64,000 nt of DNA from Anabaena sp. PCC 7108 (lineage in GTDB: Bacteria > Cyanobacteriota > Cyanobacteriia > Cyanobacteriales > Nostocaceae). Position 1 is the first letter of the stretch. The number at the start of each line of letters is the position of its first letter. Of the stretch, positions 1-8,707 are shown one piece after another. The position numbers were made by a program, and so were the translations under genes. The DNA lies in the NCBI RefSeq assembly GCF_000332135.1, contig NZ_KB235896.1, positions 925,954 through 989,953 of the forward strand, given 5' to 3'. A model generated the notes under the pieces. It saw only the letters and a program-made list of their open reading frames with translations, was not told the origin of the DNA and ran no database searches.

Positions 1-1
1 A

Positions 2-583
2 TTTTATATTACCATCAGTACAGGCGTGGGTGGCGGTTGGATACTCAACGGTAAACCTTGGCAAGGTGCTGGTGGTATGGCTGGAGAAATTGGACACATG
101 GTTGTAGACCCTACGGGGCCAGTCTGTTTATGTGGAAAACGGGGATGTGTAGAACGTTTAGCCTCTGGTCCTTACATGGTGCAAAATGTGCGGGAACTTT
201 TGGAGAAAGAAAGCCATAATTTCCCAGTCAGCACAAGAGGAGAAATACTTAGATATTTAGTAGGCAATGATTTAAACTTGCTCACCGGGCAAGTTATCAG
301 TACAGCTGCTGCTCATGGGGATGAATTAGCACAGGAAGTTCTACACAAAGCGGCTTGGGCTTTAGGTGTAGGTATTGGTAATGTGGCCAATTTGATGAAT
401 CCCCAACGCTTTGTTTTAGGTGGTGGTGTTACCAAAGCTGGGGATAGTTTTTGGGCAACAGTACGCAAGGTAGCACAGGAAACCGCATTGCCAGAAGTTA
501 ATTTTGAAGTTGTGCGGGCTTTGTTAGGTGATGATGCACCTTTATGGGGGGCTGTGGCTTTAGGTTTGGATGTTGCGCGGTGA
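2..583 (+). CDS. ROK family sugar kinase (glucokinase-like), 5' end outside window
   Basis: The frame is open from base 2, so only the C-terminal ~193 residues are present; the start lies upstream. The fragment begins within the glycine-rich GVGGG stretch and continues with NGKPWQGAGG, the AGEIGHM signature and the zinc-binding CLCGKRGC motif, all diagnostic of ROK kinases/repressors. VLGGG and the DDAPLWGA tail match the second lobe. No helix-turn-helix can be judged because the N-terminus is missing. ROK kinases phosphorylate glucose or related hexoses in the cytoplasm with ATP. The family is secure; the exact sugar is inferred only from cyanobacterial glucokinase precedent. Confidence 0.88.
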   Translation, partial: FYITISTGVGGGWILNGKPWQGAGGMAGEIGHMVVDPTGPVCLCGKRGCVERLASGPYMVQNVRELLEKESHNFPVSTRGEILRYLVGNDLNLLTGQVISTAAAHGDELAQEVLHKAAWALGVGIGNVANLMNPQRFVLGGGVTKAGDSFWATVRKVAQETALPEVNFEVVRALLGDDAPLWGAVALGLDVAR

Positions 584-649
584 ATTAAAAGCTAAAACCA
601 AAATCCACCCACACATAAAAGTGTAAGTGGACTGGTTAATTATTTAAAA

Positions 650-1038
650 TGGAGCTTATGGGAGTTGAACCCATGTCCAAATTGGGTATTAACCCACCGC
701 TCATTCACAGGTTTAGCCTTTCTGACCCTCAAGGCGGGAATCGTTCATTATCCCGAACGTAGGATGCTCTGATTTAATCTTAACCTTCAAGCCAACCAGA
801 GAACGCTTGTTGGAGCATCCGTTGGGGGTTAGGTCTTTAATCCTTAACGGAGTCAAATTAAAGACGCTCGAACCTAAAAGAGGTTTCTTAGGCAGCTACT
901 AGAGCTTCCCGACGAGCAAATTTTACGATATTGTTCGCATTTACTTTTTTTTCGAGTCTTTGATTTCCGAGAGGAGACTCACTCTCGACCTGAATCACAG
1001 AGTAGCGTTCGCCAACCTGTCGAAACCGTTAAAGCCCC
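650..1038 (-). ncRNA. ssrA: tmRNA (ssrA), one-piece form
   Basis: Read on the minus strand, the 5' end GGGGCTTTAACGGTTTCGAC and the 3' end GGTTCAACTCCCATAAGCTCCA form the tRNA-like acceptor (7-bp stem GGGGCTT/AAGCTCC) and T-arm. CCA is not encoded. The tag frame runs from 938 down to 888: GCG resume codon, then ANNIVKFARREALVAA and TAA, ending in the hydrophobic AA degron seen in cyanobacterial tags. The length of 389 nt is normal for cyanobacteria. It rescues stalled ribosomes with SmpB. It sits between the ROK gene and the Uma2 gene with no protein gene overlapping. Confidence 0.96.
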
Positions 1039-1161
1039 ATGTGCTTCACACTTTTATTATAGTACGCATTTTTGCCATTTGACAAAAAGAAAGTATAGCT
1101 ATTTTATTTTGGGAATAAATTAAAGTTAGAGATAGATAGTTTACAGGTACAGTAATACGCC

Positions 1162-1797
1162 ATGACTAGCCAAATTCTGATGCAACCGCAAGAAATTGTC
1201 CATTTATCAGGGATTAGTTGGCATACTTATGAGAGTTTGCTAAATGAACTCAGTACCAGTCGCCGTCTTCGCTTGACGTATTATCGGGGTAATTTAGAAA
1301 TTATGGTTCCTTCACCTGAACACGAACGTTATAAAAAAATTGTTGGTCGTTTTGTCGAAACTTTAGCGGAGGAATTAGAATTGGATATTGATCCTCTAGG
1401 TTCTACTACTTTCAAACGTCCAGAAATATCTGGTGGAGAACCTGATGAATGTTTTTATATCAAAAATGTCAAGTTCATTCAAGGTAAAACTAGAATTAAT
1501 TTACAACAAGATCCTCCACCTGATTTAGTTGTCGAGATTGATATTACTAGCAGTTCAAAAGATCGTTTTGCGGTTTATGCAGAAATGGGTGTGCCAGAAA
1601 TTTGGCGATATGATGGTAATGTATTTACTATTAATATTTTAGAAGATGGTAAATATATAGTTGTTGATGAAAGTTTAGCTTTTCCTAATCTGCCTTTAAC
1701 AGAAATTTCCAGTTTCTTGAAAAATGCTGGCAGTAAAAAATATTTGGAATTAGTGAGAGAATTTAGAGACTGGGTGAGAACTCAAATTCAAGAATGA
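1162..1797 (+). CDS. Uma2 family (DUF820) restriction-endonuclease-fold protein
   Basis: This 211-residue protein matches the Uma2/DUF820 family that is greatly expanded in cyanobacteria. Hallmarks are VPSPEHERYK near residue 51, PDLVVEID near 119 (the D...ExD core of a PD-(D/E)XK fold) and the VPEIWRYD segment near 148. The family fold is that of type II restriction nucleases, but the biological role is not established; many copies sit near mobile or repeat-rich DNA. The ATG follows an A/T-rich leader with a poor ribosome site. It lies 26 bp upstream of a DUF29 gene on the same strand, a common pairing of accessory cyanobacterial genes. Confidence 0.85.
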   Translation: MTSQILMQPQEIVHLSGISWHTYESLLNELSTSRRLRLTYYRGNLEIMVPSPEHERYKKIVGRFVETLAEELELDIDPLGSTTFKRPEISGGEPDECFYIKNVKFIQGKTRINLQQDPPPDLVVEIDITSSSKDRFAVYAEMGVPEIWRYDGNVFTINILEDGKYIVVDESLAFPNLPLTEISSFLKNAGSKKYLELVREFRDWVRTQIQE

Positions 1798-1850
1798 TCA
1801 AAAATTTAAATTGGGATTGAATTTTGAAGAATAAAGCAAGAGGAATATCA

Positions 1851-2306
1851 ATGATAAATCAATCTGTAGTCAATACCCAAAATCTTTATGATCAAGACTT
1901 TTACTTATGGACACAAACAATTGTCCAGCAGTTGAAAGAAAATAATTTGCATCAAATAGATATACTTAATCTGATTGAAGAAATTGAAAGTATGGGGAGA
2001 AGTGAGAAACGCGAGTTAAAAAGTCGTTTAATCGTGCTATTGATGCACTTACTAAAATGGCAATATCAACCCGAAAAACGCAGCGAAAGTTGGCGGAGTA
2101 CCATTACAGAACAACGTATTTGTATTGAAGCATTATTGGAAGATAGTCCTAGTTTGCAACCTTTATTTACGGAAATATTTGCAGATTGTTATGAGAAAGC
2201 TCGTTTCAAAGCATCGGAAGAAACAGGGATTAAGTTAAATTTCTTTCCTAAAGAATCTCCTTTTACTTTAGAAGATACTCTGAATAATTATTTTTTAAAT
2301 AATTGA
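1851..2306 (+). CDS. DUF29 domain protein
   Basis: This is a protein of about 151 residues. The chosen ATG at 1851 has AAGAGGA about 6 bases upstream and begins MINQSVVNTQ; a longer TTG reading from 1824 is less likely. The sequence LYDQDFYLW, then LIEEIESMGRSEKRELKSRL and LLKWQYQPEKRSESW, is the DUF29 signature: an all-helical family widespread in cyanobacteria with no assigned function. It probably shares a transcript with the Uma2 gene just upstream. Function unknown. Confidence 0.85.
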   Translation: MINQSVVNTQNLYDQDFYLWTQTIVQQLKENNLHQIDILNLIEEIESMGRSEKRELKSRLIVLLMHLLKWQYQPEKRSESWRSTITEQRICIEALLEDSPSLQPLFTEIFADCYEKARFKASEETGIKLNFFPKESPFTLEDTLNNYFLNN

Positions 2307-2501
2307 ATTGGATAAAAATAAAAATTTATTTTGAGTATGAATTATTTTGCAATATTATAAAGAAATGTTTTATTTTATGGTGAAATTGTCCCAGATAATG
2401 ATACTAATCAGGTTCATGAACCTGCATAGCATATTCTATATACACTAGTTCAAGTTCTGTAACCTATTTTTATAATTCTCAGACTCTTAAGTATTTAATT
2501 C
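2307..2501. other. Short A/T-rich intergenic region
   Basis: This A/T-rich gap precedes the restriction-modification gene and presumably holds its promoter. No clear hairpin, tRNA or small coding sequence is visible. No convincing -35/-10 pair could be assigned by eye. Confidence 0.4.
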
Positions 2502-5500
2502 ATGAAATTAGCCGACATTCTCAAAGATTCAAATTACAAACTTTCTCAATTTACTACTGAAGAAATTGCCCAGCTAGAACAGTCAATTATCCTCAAGTCT
2601 ACTAAAAGCGGTGAAGCACCCTACACGGTTTGTTTAGTTCGCAAAAAAGAAATTAAACTCACACCAGAAGAAGCAATTCGACAACTATATCTGCGGGTGT
2701 TAACGGAACGGCTTTACTATCCCCTTAATCGGATTCAAGTAGAATATGGGGTAAATTTTGGGCGCGAGGTGAAACGGGCTGATATTGTGGTTATGGACAA
2801 AGATCGGTTAAATACAGTCTATATGTTGGTGGAGGTGAAAAAGCCAAAACTCAAGGACGGTAAAGAACAATTACGATCTTATTGTCACGCTACAGGTGCG
2901 CCTATTGCTATTTGGACAAATGGCGATCAAATTTCCTATTATCAGCGTAAAGATCCTAACTATTTTGAAGAAATTTCTGGTTTACCTAATGCTAGTCAAA
3001 CTCTAGCTGATATTCTGCAAATTAAGTTCACGCTAGAAGATTTAATTGCTAATGACAAATTATTAAAACAGAATAAATCTCTCAAAACCATAGTCGAAGA
3101 AATGGAAGATGAAGTATTAGCAAATGCTGGAGTAGATGTTTTTGAGGAACTGTTTAAACTAATTTTTACTAAACTTTATGATGAGTGGTATTCTGGTCAA
3201 GGAAACCGCCGTAAAACTCGTTTACTGGAGTTTCGCAATACAGGACAAACAGAAGCCGCACTGAAAACTAAAATTCAAGATTTGTTTGATAGGTCTAAGA
3301 AAAAATGGGAAGGTGTATTTAGTGAAGATGCGAAAATAAGCCTTTCTCCTTCTCATTTATCGGTATGTATATCTTCTTTAGAAGATGTGAAGTTGTTTAA
3401 CTCTAATTTGGACGTTGTTGATGAGGCTTTTGAATATTTAATTAATAAAAGTAGTAAGGGAGAAAAAGGACAATTTTTCACGCCTCGTTATGTGATTGAT
3501 ATGTGTGTGAAGATGCTTAATCCTCAATACGATGAATACATGATTGATACGGCTGCTGGTTCGTCCGGGTTTCCAGTGCATACTATTTTTCATGTGTGGC
3601 GGCAAATTTTGGAGGATGAAGGTTTATCAGCAAGTCATTTATTTTCACTGGAAGAGAAGCCACCACGATGTAGAGAATATGTGCAAGAACAAGTATTTGC
3701 AATTGACTTTGATGAAAAAGCGGTAAGGGTAGCGCGAACGTTAAATTTGATTGCTGGAGATGGTGAAACAAATGTTTTGCATTTGAACACTCTGGATTAT
3801 GAAATGTGGGATGAAGTAACAGGACAAGAGGAGTGGGATGATATTTATAATGCTGGATTCAAACGTTTAAAACGACAACGACCAAAAGGTAGTAAGGACT
3901 ATCGAGAATTTCAGTTTGATGTGTTGATGGCAAATCCTCCTTTTGCTGGAGATATTAAAGAAACGCGCATTATTAACCATTATGATTTAGCTAAAAAGGC
4001 TAATGGTAAATGGGAAACTAAAGTCGGACGCGATATTTTATTTATTGAACGCAATCTGGATTTTTTAAAGCCAGGGGGAAGAATGGCAATTGTTTTACCT
4101 CAAGGACGTTTTAATAATTCTTCTGATAAAAATATTCGTGATTTTATTGCGGAACGTTGCCGAATTTTGGCGGTAGTTGGGTTACATGGAAATACTTTTA
4201 AACCCCATACAGGTACTAAAACTTCGGTGTTGTTGGTGCAAAAATGGAATGATGATCCAAAAGTAGGCGCGTTATGTCCCCGCACGGATGATTACAATAT
4301 CTTTTTTGCGACGATGGGAAAGAACGAAAAGACAGGAAAGAATAACTCAGGGGATAAAATTTATGTAATAAAGTCTGATGGTTCTAGAGAGTTCCTGTTA
4401 GATAGTCACGGTCATTTGATTGTTGATCATGATTTATATAATCACGAAGGTTTGACGCAAGATGGTATTGCTGAGGCGTTTATTGAGTTTGCAAAAAAGG
4501 AGAACTTCAGTTTTTTTAAATTAAGCCCATCTGTTGCACCGTTTGATGCTGTGAAGTATGAAAGGTTGATGGATGGGCTAGAGGCAGTTGAATTAAATTT
4601 GATCGAAGTAGTTAAACATAATATTACTTTTAGATTTGATAGTGAATTCTTTGAAACAAAGTATATTGAAGCTGAAAAAGCTATTAAATCTAAAAATATA
4701 GCCTTGCTAGATTCTATTGCAAGTTGGATTACTCAGGGACCAAATCCGAATTTTTTGGATGATAAAAATGGTGTTCATTGCCTCAATGGAAGGAATATTG
4801 CTGGAGGAACTGTTGCTTATGAAGGTTCTGATTATATATCGGAGTCTGAATATCAAAATCTTGAGAGATTTCAAATAAATAAGAATGATATTCTGATTAC
4901 ACTTAAAGGTTATGGTTCTATTGGAAAAATAGGCTTTGTTAGTACAGCTAAAAAATCTATTTTTAGCCGAGATATTGGCATTATTAGATTAAAAAATAAC
5001 ATAATTAATCCAGCCTATTTATTTGTTTTCCTACTTAGCAAGTATGGCAATTTAACTATAGATAGAGGTAGTACGGGAGGAACAGGGCAGCGAACTTTAA
5101 CAACAACTTATCTAAAAAATATGTATATCCCTCGATTTAAATTCGAGGATTTTATTGGTGAATTTATTTATAAATCAGAAGAAATTCTTCAGGAATCAAA
5201 TCTAATTTATAAACAAGCTGAAGATTTACTGTTGTCAGAACTCAATTTGAAAGACTGGCAACCTAGTAAAGAAACCATTGCTATCAAGAGTTATAAAGAG
5301 TATTTTCTGTCTTCTGGTCGCCTTGATGCTGAGTATTACCAACCAAAATATGATGAATTAATTCAGAAAATAAAGTCTTATTCTCAATATACCAAAAGTA
5401 TTAATGATATTCAAAACTTTAATACAAGAGGATTACAGCCTATATATTCAGAGAATGGGACTTTGAATGTAATCAATAGTAGGCATATTTTAGAACAACA

Positions 5501-6020
5501 TTTAGATTATGAAAACCTTGAAAAAACTAATGTTGAAAACTGGAATATTCAAGAGAAAGCTAGAGTTTATAAAAATGATATATTAATATATACAACGGGA
5601 GCAAATATTGGTAGGACTAATGTATATTTGAGTGAAGAAAAAGCTATAGCAAGTAATCATGTCAATATTTTAAGACTAAAAGAGGAAAATCAAATATATG
5701 TAGGTTTTGTTATAAATTCAATTATTGGAAGACTTCAAACTGAAAAACTAAGTGCAGGAAGCGCCCAAGCAGAACTCTATCCAAAAGACATTGACAACTT
5801 TGTTATTCCTTTTATTTTAGGAGATAAGCAGAAACAAATTATAGATAAATACGTTATGTCTCTTGAACAAAAACTAAAATCCAAACAACTCCTAGAAATT
5901 GCTAAAATAGGAGTAGAAAAAGCAATTGAAACTGATGAAGCAACAGCTAAAGATTGGATAAATCAACAATTAGAAAATTTAGGAATTGATATCAACAATG
6001 GAGGAGACAATAAAAATTAA
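2502..6020 (+). CDS. Single-chain restriction-modification-specificity enzyme (type IIG-like, type I-derived)
   Basis: This is one polypeptide of 1172 residues with three parts. Residues ~60-150 are an HsdR_N-type nuclease domain: RADIVVMD (D near 94) followed by LVEVKKP (E-x-K near 110-112), the PD-(D/E)XK catalytic pattern. Residues ~310-680 are an N6-adenine methylase of HsdM type: FFTPRYV, motif I DTAAGSSGF near 349, and catalytic NPPF near 478. Residues ~705-1150 hold two HsdS-like target-recognition repeats with long helical spacers; the second starts near SSGRLDAEYYQPKYDEL. No SF2 helicase motor is visible, so DNA translocation as in true type I enzymes is unlikely. It should methylate and cut DNA at a bipartite site. 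Two toxin-antitoxin pairs follow downstream. Confidence 0.85.
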   Translation: MKLADILKDSNYKLSQFTTEEIAQLEQSIILKSTKSGEAPYTVCLVRKKEIKLTPEEAIRQLYLRVLTERLYYPLNRIQVEYGVNFGREVKRADIVVMDKDRLNTVYMLVEVKKPKLKDGKEQLRSYCHATGAPIAIWTNGDQISYYQRKDPNYFEEISGLPNASQTLADILQIKFTLEDLIANDKLLKQNKSLKTIVEEMEDEVLANAGVDVFEELFKLIFTKLYDEWYSGQGNRRKTRLLEFRNTGQTEAALKTKIQDLFDRSKKKWEGVFSEDAKISLSPSHLSVCISSLEDVKLFNSNLDVVDEAFEYLINKSSKGEKGQFFTPRYVIDMCVKMLNPQYDEYMIDTAAGSSGFPVHTIFHVWRQILEDEGLSASHLFSLEEKPPRCREYVQEQVFAIDFDEKAVRVARTLNLIAGDGETNVLHLNTLDYEMWDEVTGQEEWDDIYNAGFKRLKRQRPKGSKDYREFQFDVLMANPPFAGDIKETRIINHYDLAKKANGKWETKVGRDILFIERNLDFLKPGGRMAIVLPQGRFNNSSDKNIRDFIAERCRILAVVGLHGNTFKPHTGTKTSVLLVQKWNDDPKVGALCPRTDDYNIFFATMGKNEKTGKNNSGDKIYVIKSDGSREFLLDSHGHLIVDHDLYNHEGLTQDGIAEAFIEFAKKENFSFFKLSPSVAPFDAVKYERLMDGLEAVELNLIEVVKHNITFRFDSEFFETKYIEAEKAIKSKNIALLDSIASWITQGPNPNFLDDKNGVHCLNGRNIAGGTVAYEGSDYISESEYQNLERFQINKNDILITLKGYGSIGKIGFVSTAKKSIFSRDIGIIRLKNNIINPAYLFVFLLSKYGNLTIDRGSTGGTGQRTLTTTYLKNMYIPRFKFEDFIGEFIYKSEEILQESNLIYKQAEDLLLSELNLKDWQPSKETIAIKSYKEYFLSSGRLDAEYYQPKYDELIQKIKSYSQYTKSINDIQNFNTRGLQPIYSENGTLNVINSRHILEQHLDYENLEKTNVENWNIQEKARVYKNDILIYTTGANIGRTNVYLSEEKAIASNHVNILRLKEENQIYVGFVINSIIGRLQTEKLSAGSAQAELYPKDIDNFVIPFILGDKQKQIIDKYVMSLEQKLKSKQLLEIAKIGVEKAIETDEATAKDWINQQLENLGIDINNGGDNKN

Positions 6021-6071
6021 TGCTGATGTCATTTATAATAGAATAATAGCCTAAGTAGTAGAGGTAAAACT

Positions 6072-6299
6072 ATGACTATTGAACAAGCAGTTTTAGAAAA
6101 CCTGCGAGAGTTACCAACCGATAAACAACAGGAAGTTTTAGATTTTATTAAATTTCTCAAACATAAATTACCACCAAACAAACCACGTCCTAGTTTTTAC
6201 GGCTTATGGAGTGACTTGGATATAAATATTACAGAACAAGATATTACAGAAATTCGCCAAGAAATGTGGGCTAATTTTCCCAGGGATATTGAATTATGA
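6072..6299 (+). CDS. DUF2281-type antitoxin
   Basis: This 75-residue protein begins MTIEQAVLENLRELP, continues with a KQQEVLDFIKFLK helix and ends in a short acidic tail, as in DUF2281 antitoxin-like proteins that precede PIN toxins. AGAGG lies about 7 bases before the ATG. Its stop overlaps the next ATG (ATGA, 4 bp), indicating translational coupling with the PIN-domain toxin. It likely binds and neutralises that toxin and autoregulates the pair; this is inferred from family and arrangement. Confidence 0.8.
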   Translation: MTIEQAVLENLRELPTDKQQEVLDFIKFLKHKLPPNKPRPSFYGLWSDLDINITEQDITEIRQEMWANFPRDIEL

Positions 6300-6685
6300 G
6301 AGCTATTGTATTAGATACTCATGCTATTATTTGGTATTTTCTAAAATCTCCAAAACTATCAAATGCAGCATTAACAGCAATTGATCAAGCAGATTCAATT
6401 TATATACCTTCTATTTCGATTATTGAAATTATTTACTTACAAGAAAAAGGCAAAATACCAGAAACAGCATTACAAAGATTAATTGAAATTTTAGGAAATA
6501 GTAATACTGGATGGTCTGTAATCGCCCTAAATTTAGAAGTTGCTCAAACGATTACACAAATACCCAGGAATATTGTTCCAGAAATGGCAGATCGGATTAT
6601 TACCGCTACGGCGTTTTATTTGAATTTACCTTTGGTAACTTGTGATTCCAAAATTAACTTGTTTAATATCCAAATAATTTGGTAA
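6296..6685 (+). CDS. PIN-domain toxin (VapC-like)
   Basis: This 129-residue PIN protein has the first acidic residue in VLDTHAIIWY, a conserved glutamate in SISIIEI, and the ADRIITATA motif carrying the third acidic position, then LVTCDSKI near the end. PIN toxins are Mg-dependent endoribonucleases, usually acting on tRNA or rRNA. It is coupled by a 4-bp overlap to the DUF2281 antitoxin. All expected acidic residues are present, so it looks active. The RNA target cannot be told from sequence. Confidence 0.87.
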   Translation: MRAIVLDTHAIIWYFLKSPKLSNAALTAIDQADSIYIPSISIIEIIYLQEKGKIPETALQRLIEILGNSNTGWSVIALNLEVAQTITQIPRNIVPEMADRIITATAFYLNLPLVTCDSKINLFNIQIIW

Positions 6686-6734
6686 TTAATTCAGTTAATA
6701 ACAAATACTTTATTATTATTGAGGAGGTTTGAAA

Positions 6735-6992
6735 ATGACATTACAAGAAATAATTAAATCTCTTGATGATTTATCTGTAGAAGATAAAACTTCTCTGCTT
6801 AATGTACTTGAGTCTCAATTGTCACAAATAAAGGAACAAGTTGAGGAAAAACCATTACAAAATAAAGGAGATAGCTTTTGGCAAGGAGTTTTAAGGTTTC
6901 GAGAAACAATTGAAAGAGAAGGAATTGAATTTACAGATGAAGATTTTGCAAATCTTAGAGATCGTAGTCCAGGACGCGAAATTGATTTATGA
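6735..6992 (+). CDS. Putative antitoxin of a second PIN toxin
   Basis: This is an 85-residue acidic protein. The ATG at 6735 sits 7 bases after a perfect GAGGAGG (6721-6727), which decides the start over the in-frame TTG at 6729. The N-terminus LQEIIKSLDDLSVEDKTSLL is helical; the C-terminus FTDEDFANLRDRSPGREIDL is a typical antitoxin tail. Its last codons overlap the following PIN gene by 4 bp. The family could not be named with confidence, but length, charge and overlap fit a VapB-type antitoxin. Confidence 0.75.
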   Translation: MTLQEIIKSLDDLSVEDKTSLLNVLESQLSQIKEQVEEKPLQNKGDSFWQGVLRFRETIEREGIEFTDEDFANLRDRSPGREIDL

Positions 6993-7405
6993 CAGTTCGC
7001 TTTTTACTAGACTCTAATATTATTTCAGAACCGAGTCGGCCAATTCCCAATATTCAAGTTTTAGATCAATTAAATCGCTATCGTTCAGAGGTAGCAATAG
7101 CGAGTGTTGTTGTTCATGAAATCCTGTATGGCTGTTGGCGTTTACCACCATCTAAACGCAAGGATTCTTTATGGAAATACATTCAAGACTCTGTGTTAAA
7201 TTTGCCAGTGTTTGATTATAATCTCAACGCTGCAAAATGGCACGCACAGGAAAGAGCTAGATTATCAAAAATTGGTAAAACACCTGCTTTTATTGATGGA
7301 CAAATTGCCAGTATTGCATTTTGCAATGATTTGATTTTAGTAACAAATAATGTGGCAGATTTTCAGGATTTTCAGGATTTGGTGATTGAGAATTGGTTTA
7401 TTTAG
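6989..7405 (+). CDS. vapC: PIN-domain toxin (VapC)
   Basis: This 138-residue VapC-type PIN protein shows LLDSNIISE at the N-terminus, SVVVHEILYG in the middle, and AFIDGQIASIA with LVTNNVADF toward the end, supplying the four acidic active-site residues. It is expected to be a Mg-dependent endoribonuclease held in check by the upstream 85-residue protein. It is the second PIN pair within 1.4 kb, directly downstream of the restriction-modification gene, so the block resembles a small defence or stability island. Confidence 0.88.
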   Translation: MTVRFLLDSNIISEPSRPIPNIQVLDQLNRYRSEVAIASVVVHEILYGCWRLPPSKRKDSLWKYIQDSVLNLPVFDYNLNAAKWHAQERARLSKIGKTPAFIDGQIASIAFCNDLILVTNNVADFQDFQDLVIENWFI

Positions 7406-7596
7406 GTTGCTTATGTTCAGGTAATTTATAACAAAATTAAATAATATTGGAACTGCAAATTACTGGTTATAGTATAGATTAAATATAAAAGTTTCAAGTA
7501 ATTGTTTACGTATAATTTTTAGATTAATAAACCAGTAATGGATGATTGGCTATGGTTCATTTAACAATTACCCATTACCAATCACCAATCACCAAA

Positions 7597-8544
7597 TTAA
7601 GTTAAAGCCTCTGCACCACCCACAACTTCTAGGAGTTCTTGGGTAATTGCAGCTTGACGGGCTTTGTTGTAAACCAATGAAAGGCTCTTAATCAATTCAC
7701 CGGCGTTTTCACTGGCGTTACTCATGGCTGTCATTCGTGCTGCTAATTCACTAGCTGCTGACTCTTGGAGCGATCGCAATAACTGATTACTCAGATACAA
7801 TGGCAACAGAGAATCAAGAATTTGTACAGGGTCTTGCTCGAAAATCATATCACGAGGCAAGGCGCGGACTTGGCTGACCACTTTCTCCCGTTCTACTTGG
7901 AATTGACCACCACGGCTAGTTAAGCGGAAGATTTCGTCATCCGCTGCTTCTAAACCTTGGGTATCAAGAGGAAGCAGAGTTTGGACTACGGGACGAGAGC
8001 TAACCAAGGAAACGAATTTGGTATAAACTAGCTCAATCCTGTCTACTTTTTCCGAGAGAAACAAGGAAAGTAGTTCATCAGCAATATTAGTAGCTTCTGC
8101 GGCGGTGGGAATTTGTTCTAAACCGCTGTAGTTGGCATCAATAGGCTGATTGCGACGTTGAAAGTACTGAGTAGCTTTACGTCCGACAGTTACAAATGTG
8201 TAGTCTATACCTTCTGCCTTCAGTTCCTTAGCGCGGTTTTCTGCACGGCGAATGACGTTACCATTGTAACCACCGCACAGACCCCGGTCGCCGGAAATGA
8301 CCAACAAACCTACTGATTTAACTTCGCGTTTTTTCAGTAGTGGTAAGTCTACGTCTTCAAACCGCAGACGGGTTTGTAAACCATACAATACTTGTGCCAA
8401 GCGGTCTGCAAAAGGACGGGTGGCGATTACCTGTTCTTGGGCGCGACGTACCCGTGCCGCAGCCACTAGCCGCATGGCTTCTGTGATTTTTTTGGTGTTT
8501 TTGACCGACTGAATGCGATCGCGTATTGCTTTAAGATTGGCCAT
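7597..8544 (-). CDS. atpG: ATP synthase gamma subunit
   Basis: This 315-residue central rotor subunit of F1 (atpC in cyanobacterial naming) begins [24 protein letters not shown], the standard N-terminal helix, and ends [22 protein letters not shown], the C-terminal helix that turns inside alpha3beta3. Between about residues 198 and 233 it carries the extra segment found in photosynthetic organisms (around [15 protein letters not shown]), linked to suppression of dark ATP hydrolysis; the plant regulatory cysteines are absent. It is the last gene of the atp operon. The beta and epsilon genes lie elsewhere, as usual in cyanobacteria. Confidence 0.98.
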   Translation of the reverse strand: MANLKAIRDRIQSVKNTKKITEAMRLVAAARVRRAQEQVIATRPFADRLAQVLYGLQTRLRFEDVDLPLLKKREVKSVGLLVISGDRGLCGGYNGNVIRRAENRAKELKAEGIDYTFVTVGRKATQYFQRRNQPIDANYSGLEQIPTAAEATNIADELLSLFLSEKVDRIELVYTKFVSLVSSRPVVQTLLPLDTQGLEAADDEIFRLTSRGGQFQVEREKVVSQVRALPRDMIFEQDPVQILDSLLPLYLSNQLLRSLQESAASELAARMTAMSNASENAGELIKSLSLVYNKARQAAITQELLEVVGGAEALT

Positions 8545-8550
8545 AATCCG

Positions 8551-8705
8551 ATTTTAGATTTTAGATTTTAGATTTTAGATTTGGAATTTCGGATTTTAGA
8601 TTAGACTCATCTGCAAATAAGCATTACAGTATCTACTGCCAGGGCTAATGTCTAATTGTTGGATCAGTCTATTTCATCCAAAATCCAAAATCCAAAATCC
8701 AAAAT
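8551..8705. repeat. Heptamer tandem repeats between atpA and atpG
   Basis: The gap between two co-oriented atp genes holds ATTTTAG repeated about four times (8551-8583) and ATCCAAA repeated four times (8676-8705). These are short tandemly repeated repetitive (STRR) sequences with a 7-base period, as described in heterocystous cyanobacteria. The two tracts are loosely inverted relative to each other (ATTTTGGAT versus ATTTTAGAT on opposite strands), so a long A/T hairpin in the mRNA is possible. Confidence 0.85.
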
Positions 8706-8707
8706 TG

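Noticed and set aside
650..1038. tmRNA lacking encoded CCA as a defect
   Set aside because: Cyanobacterial tmRNA and tRNA genes commonly lack encoded CCA; it is added after transcription.
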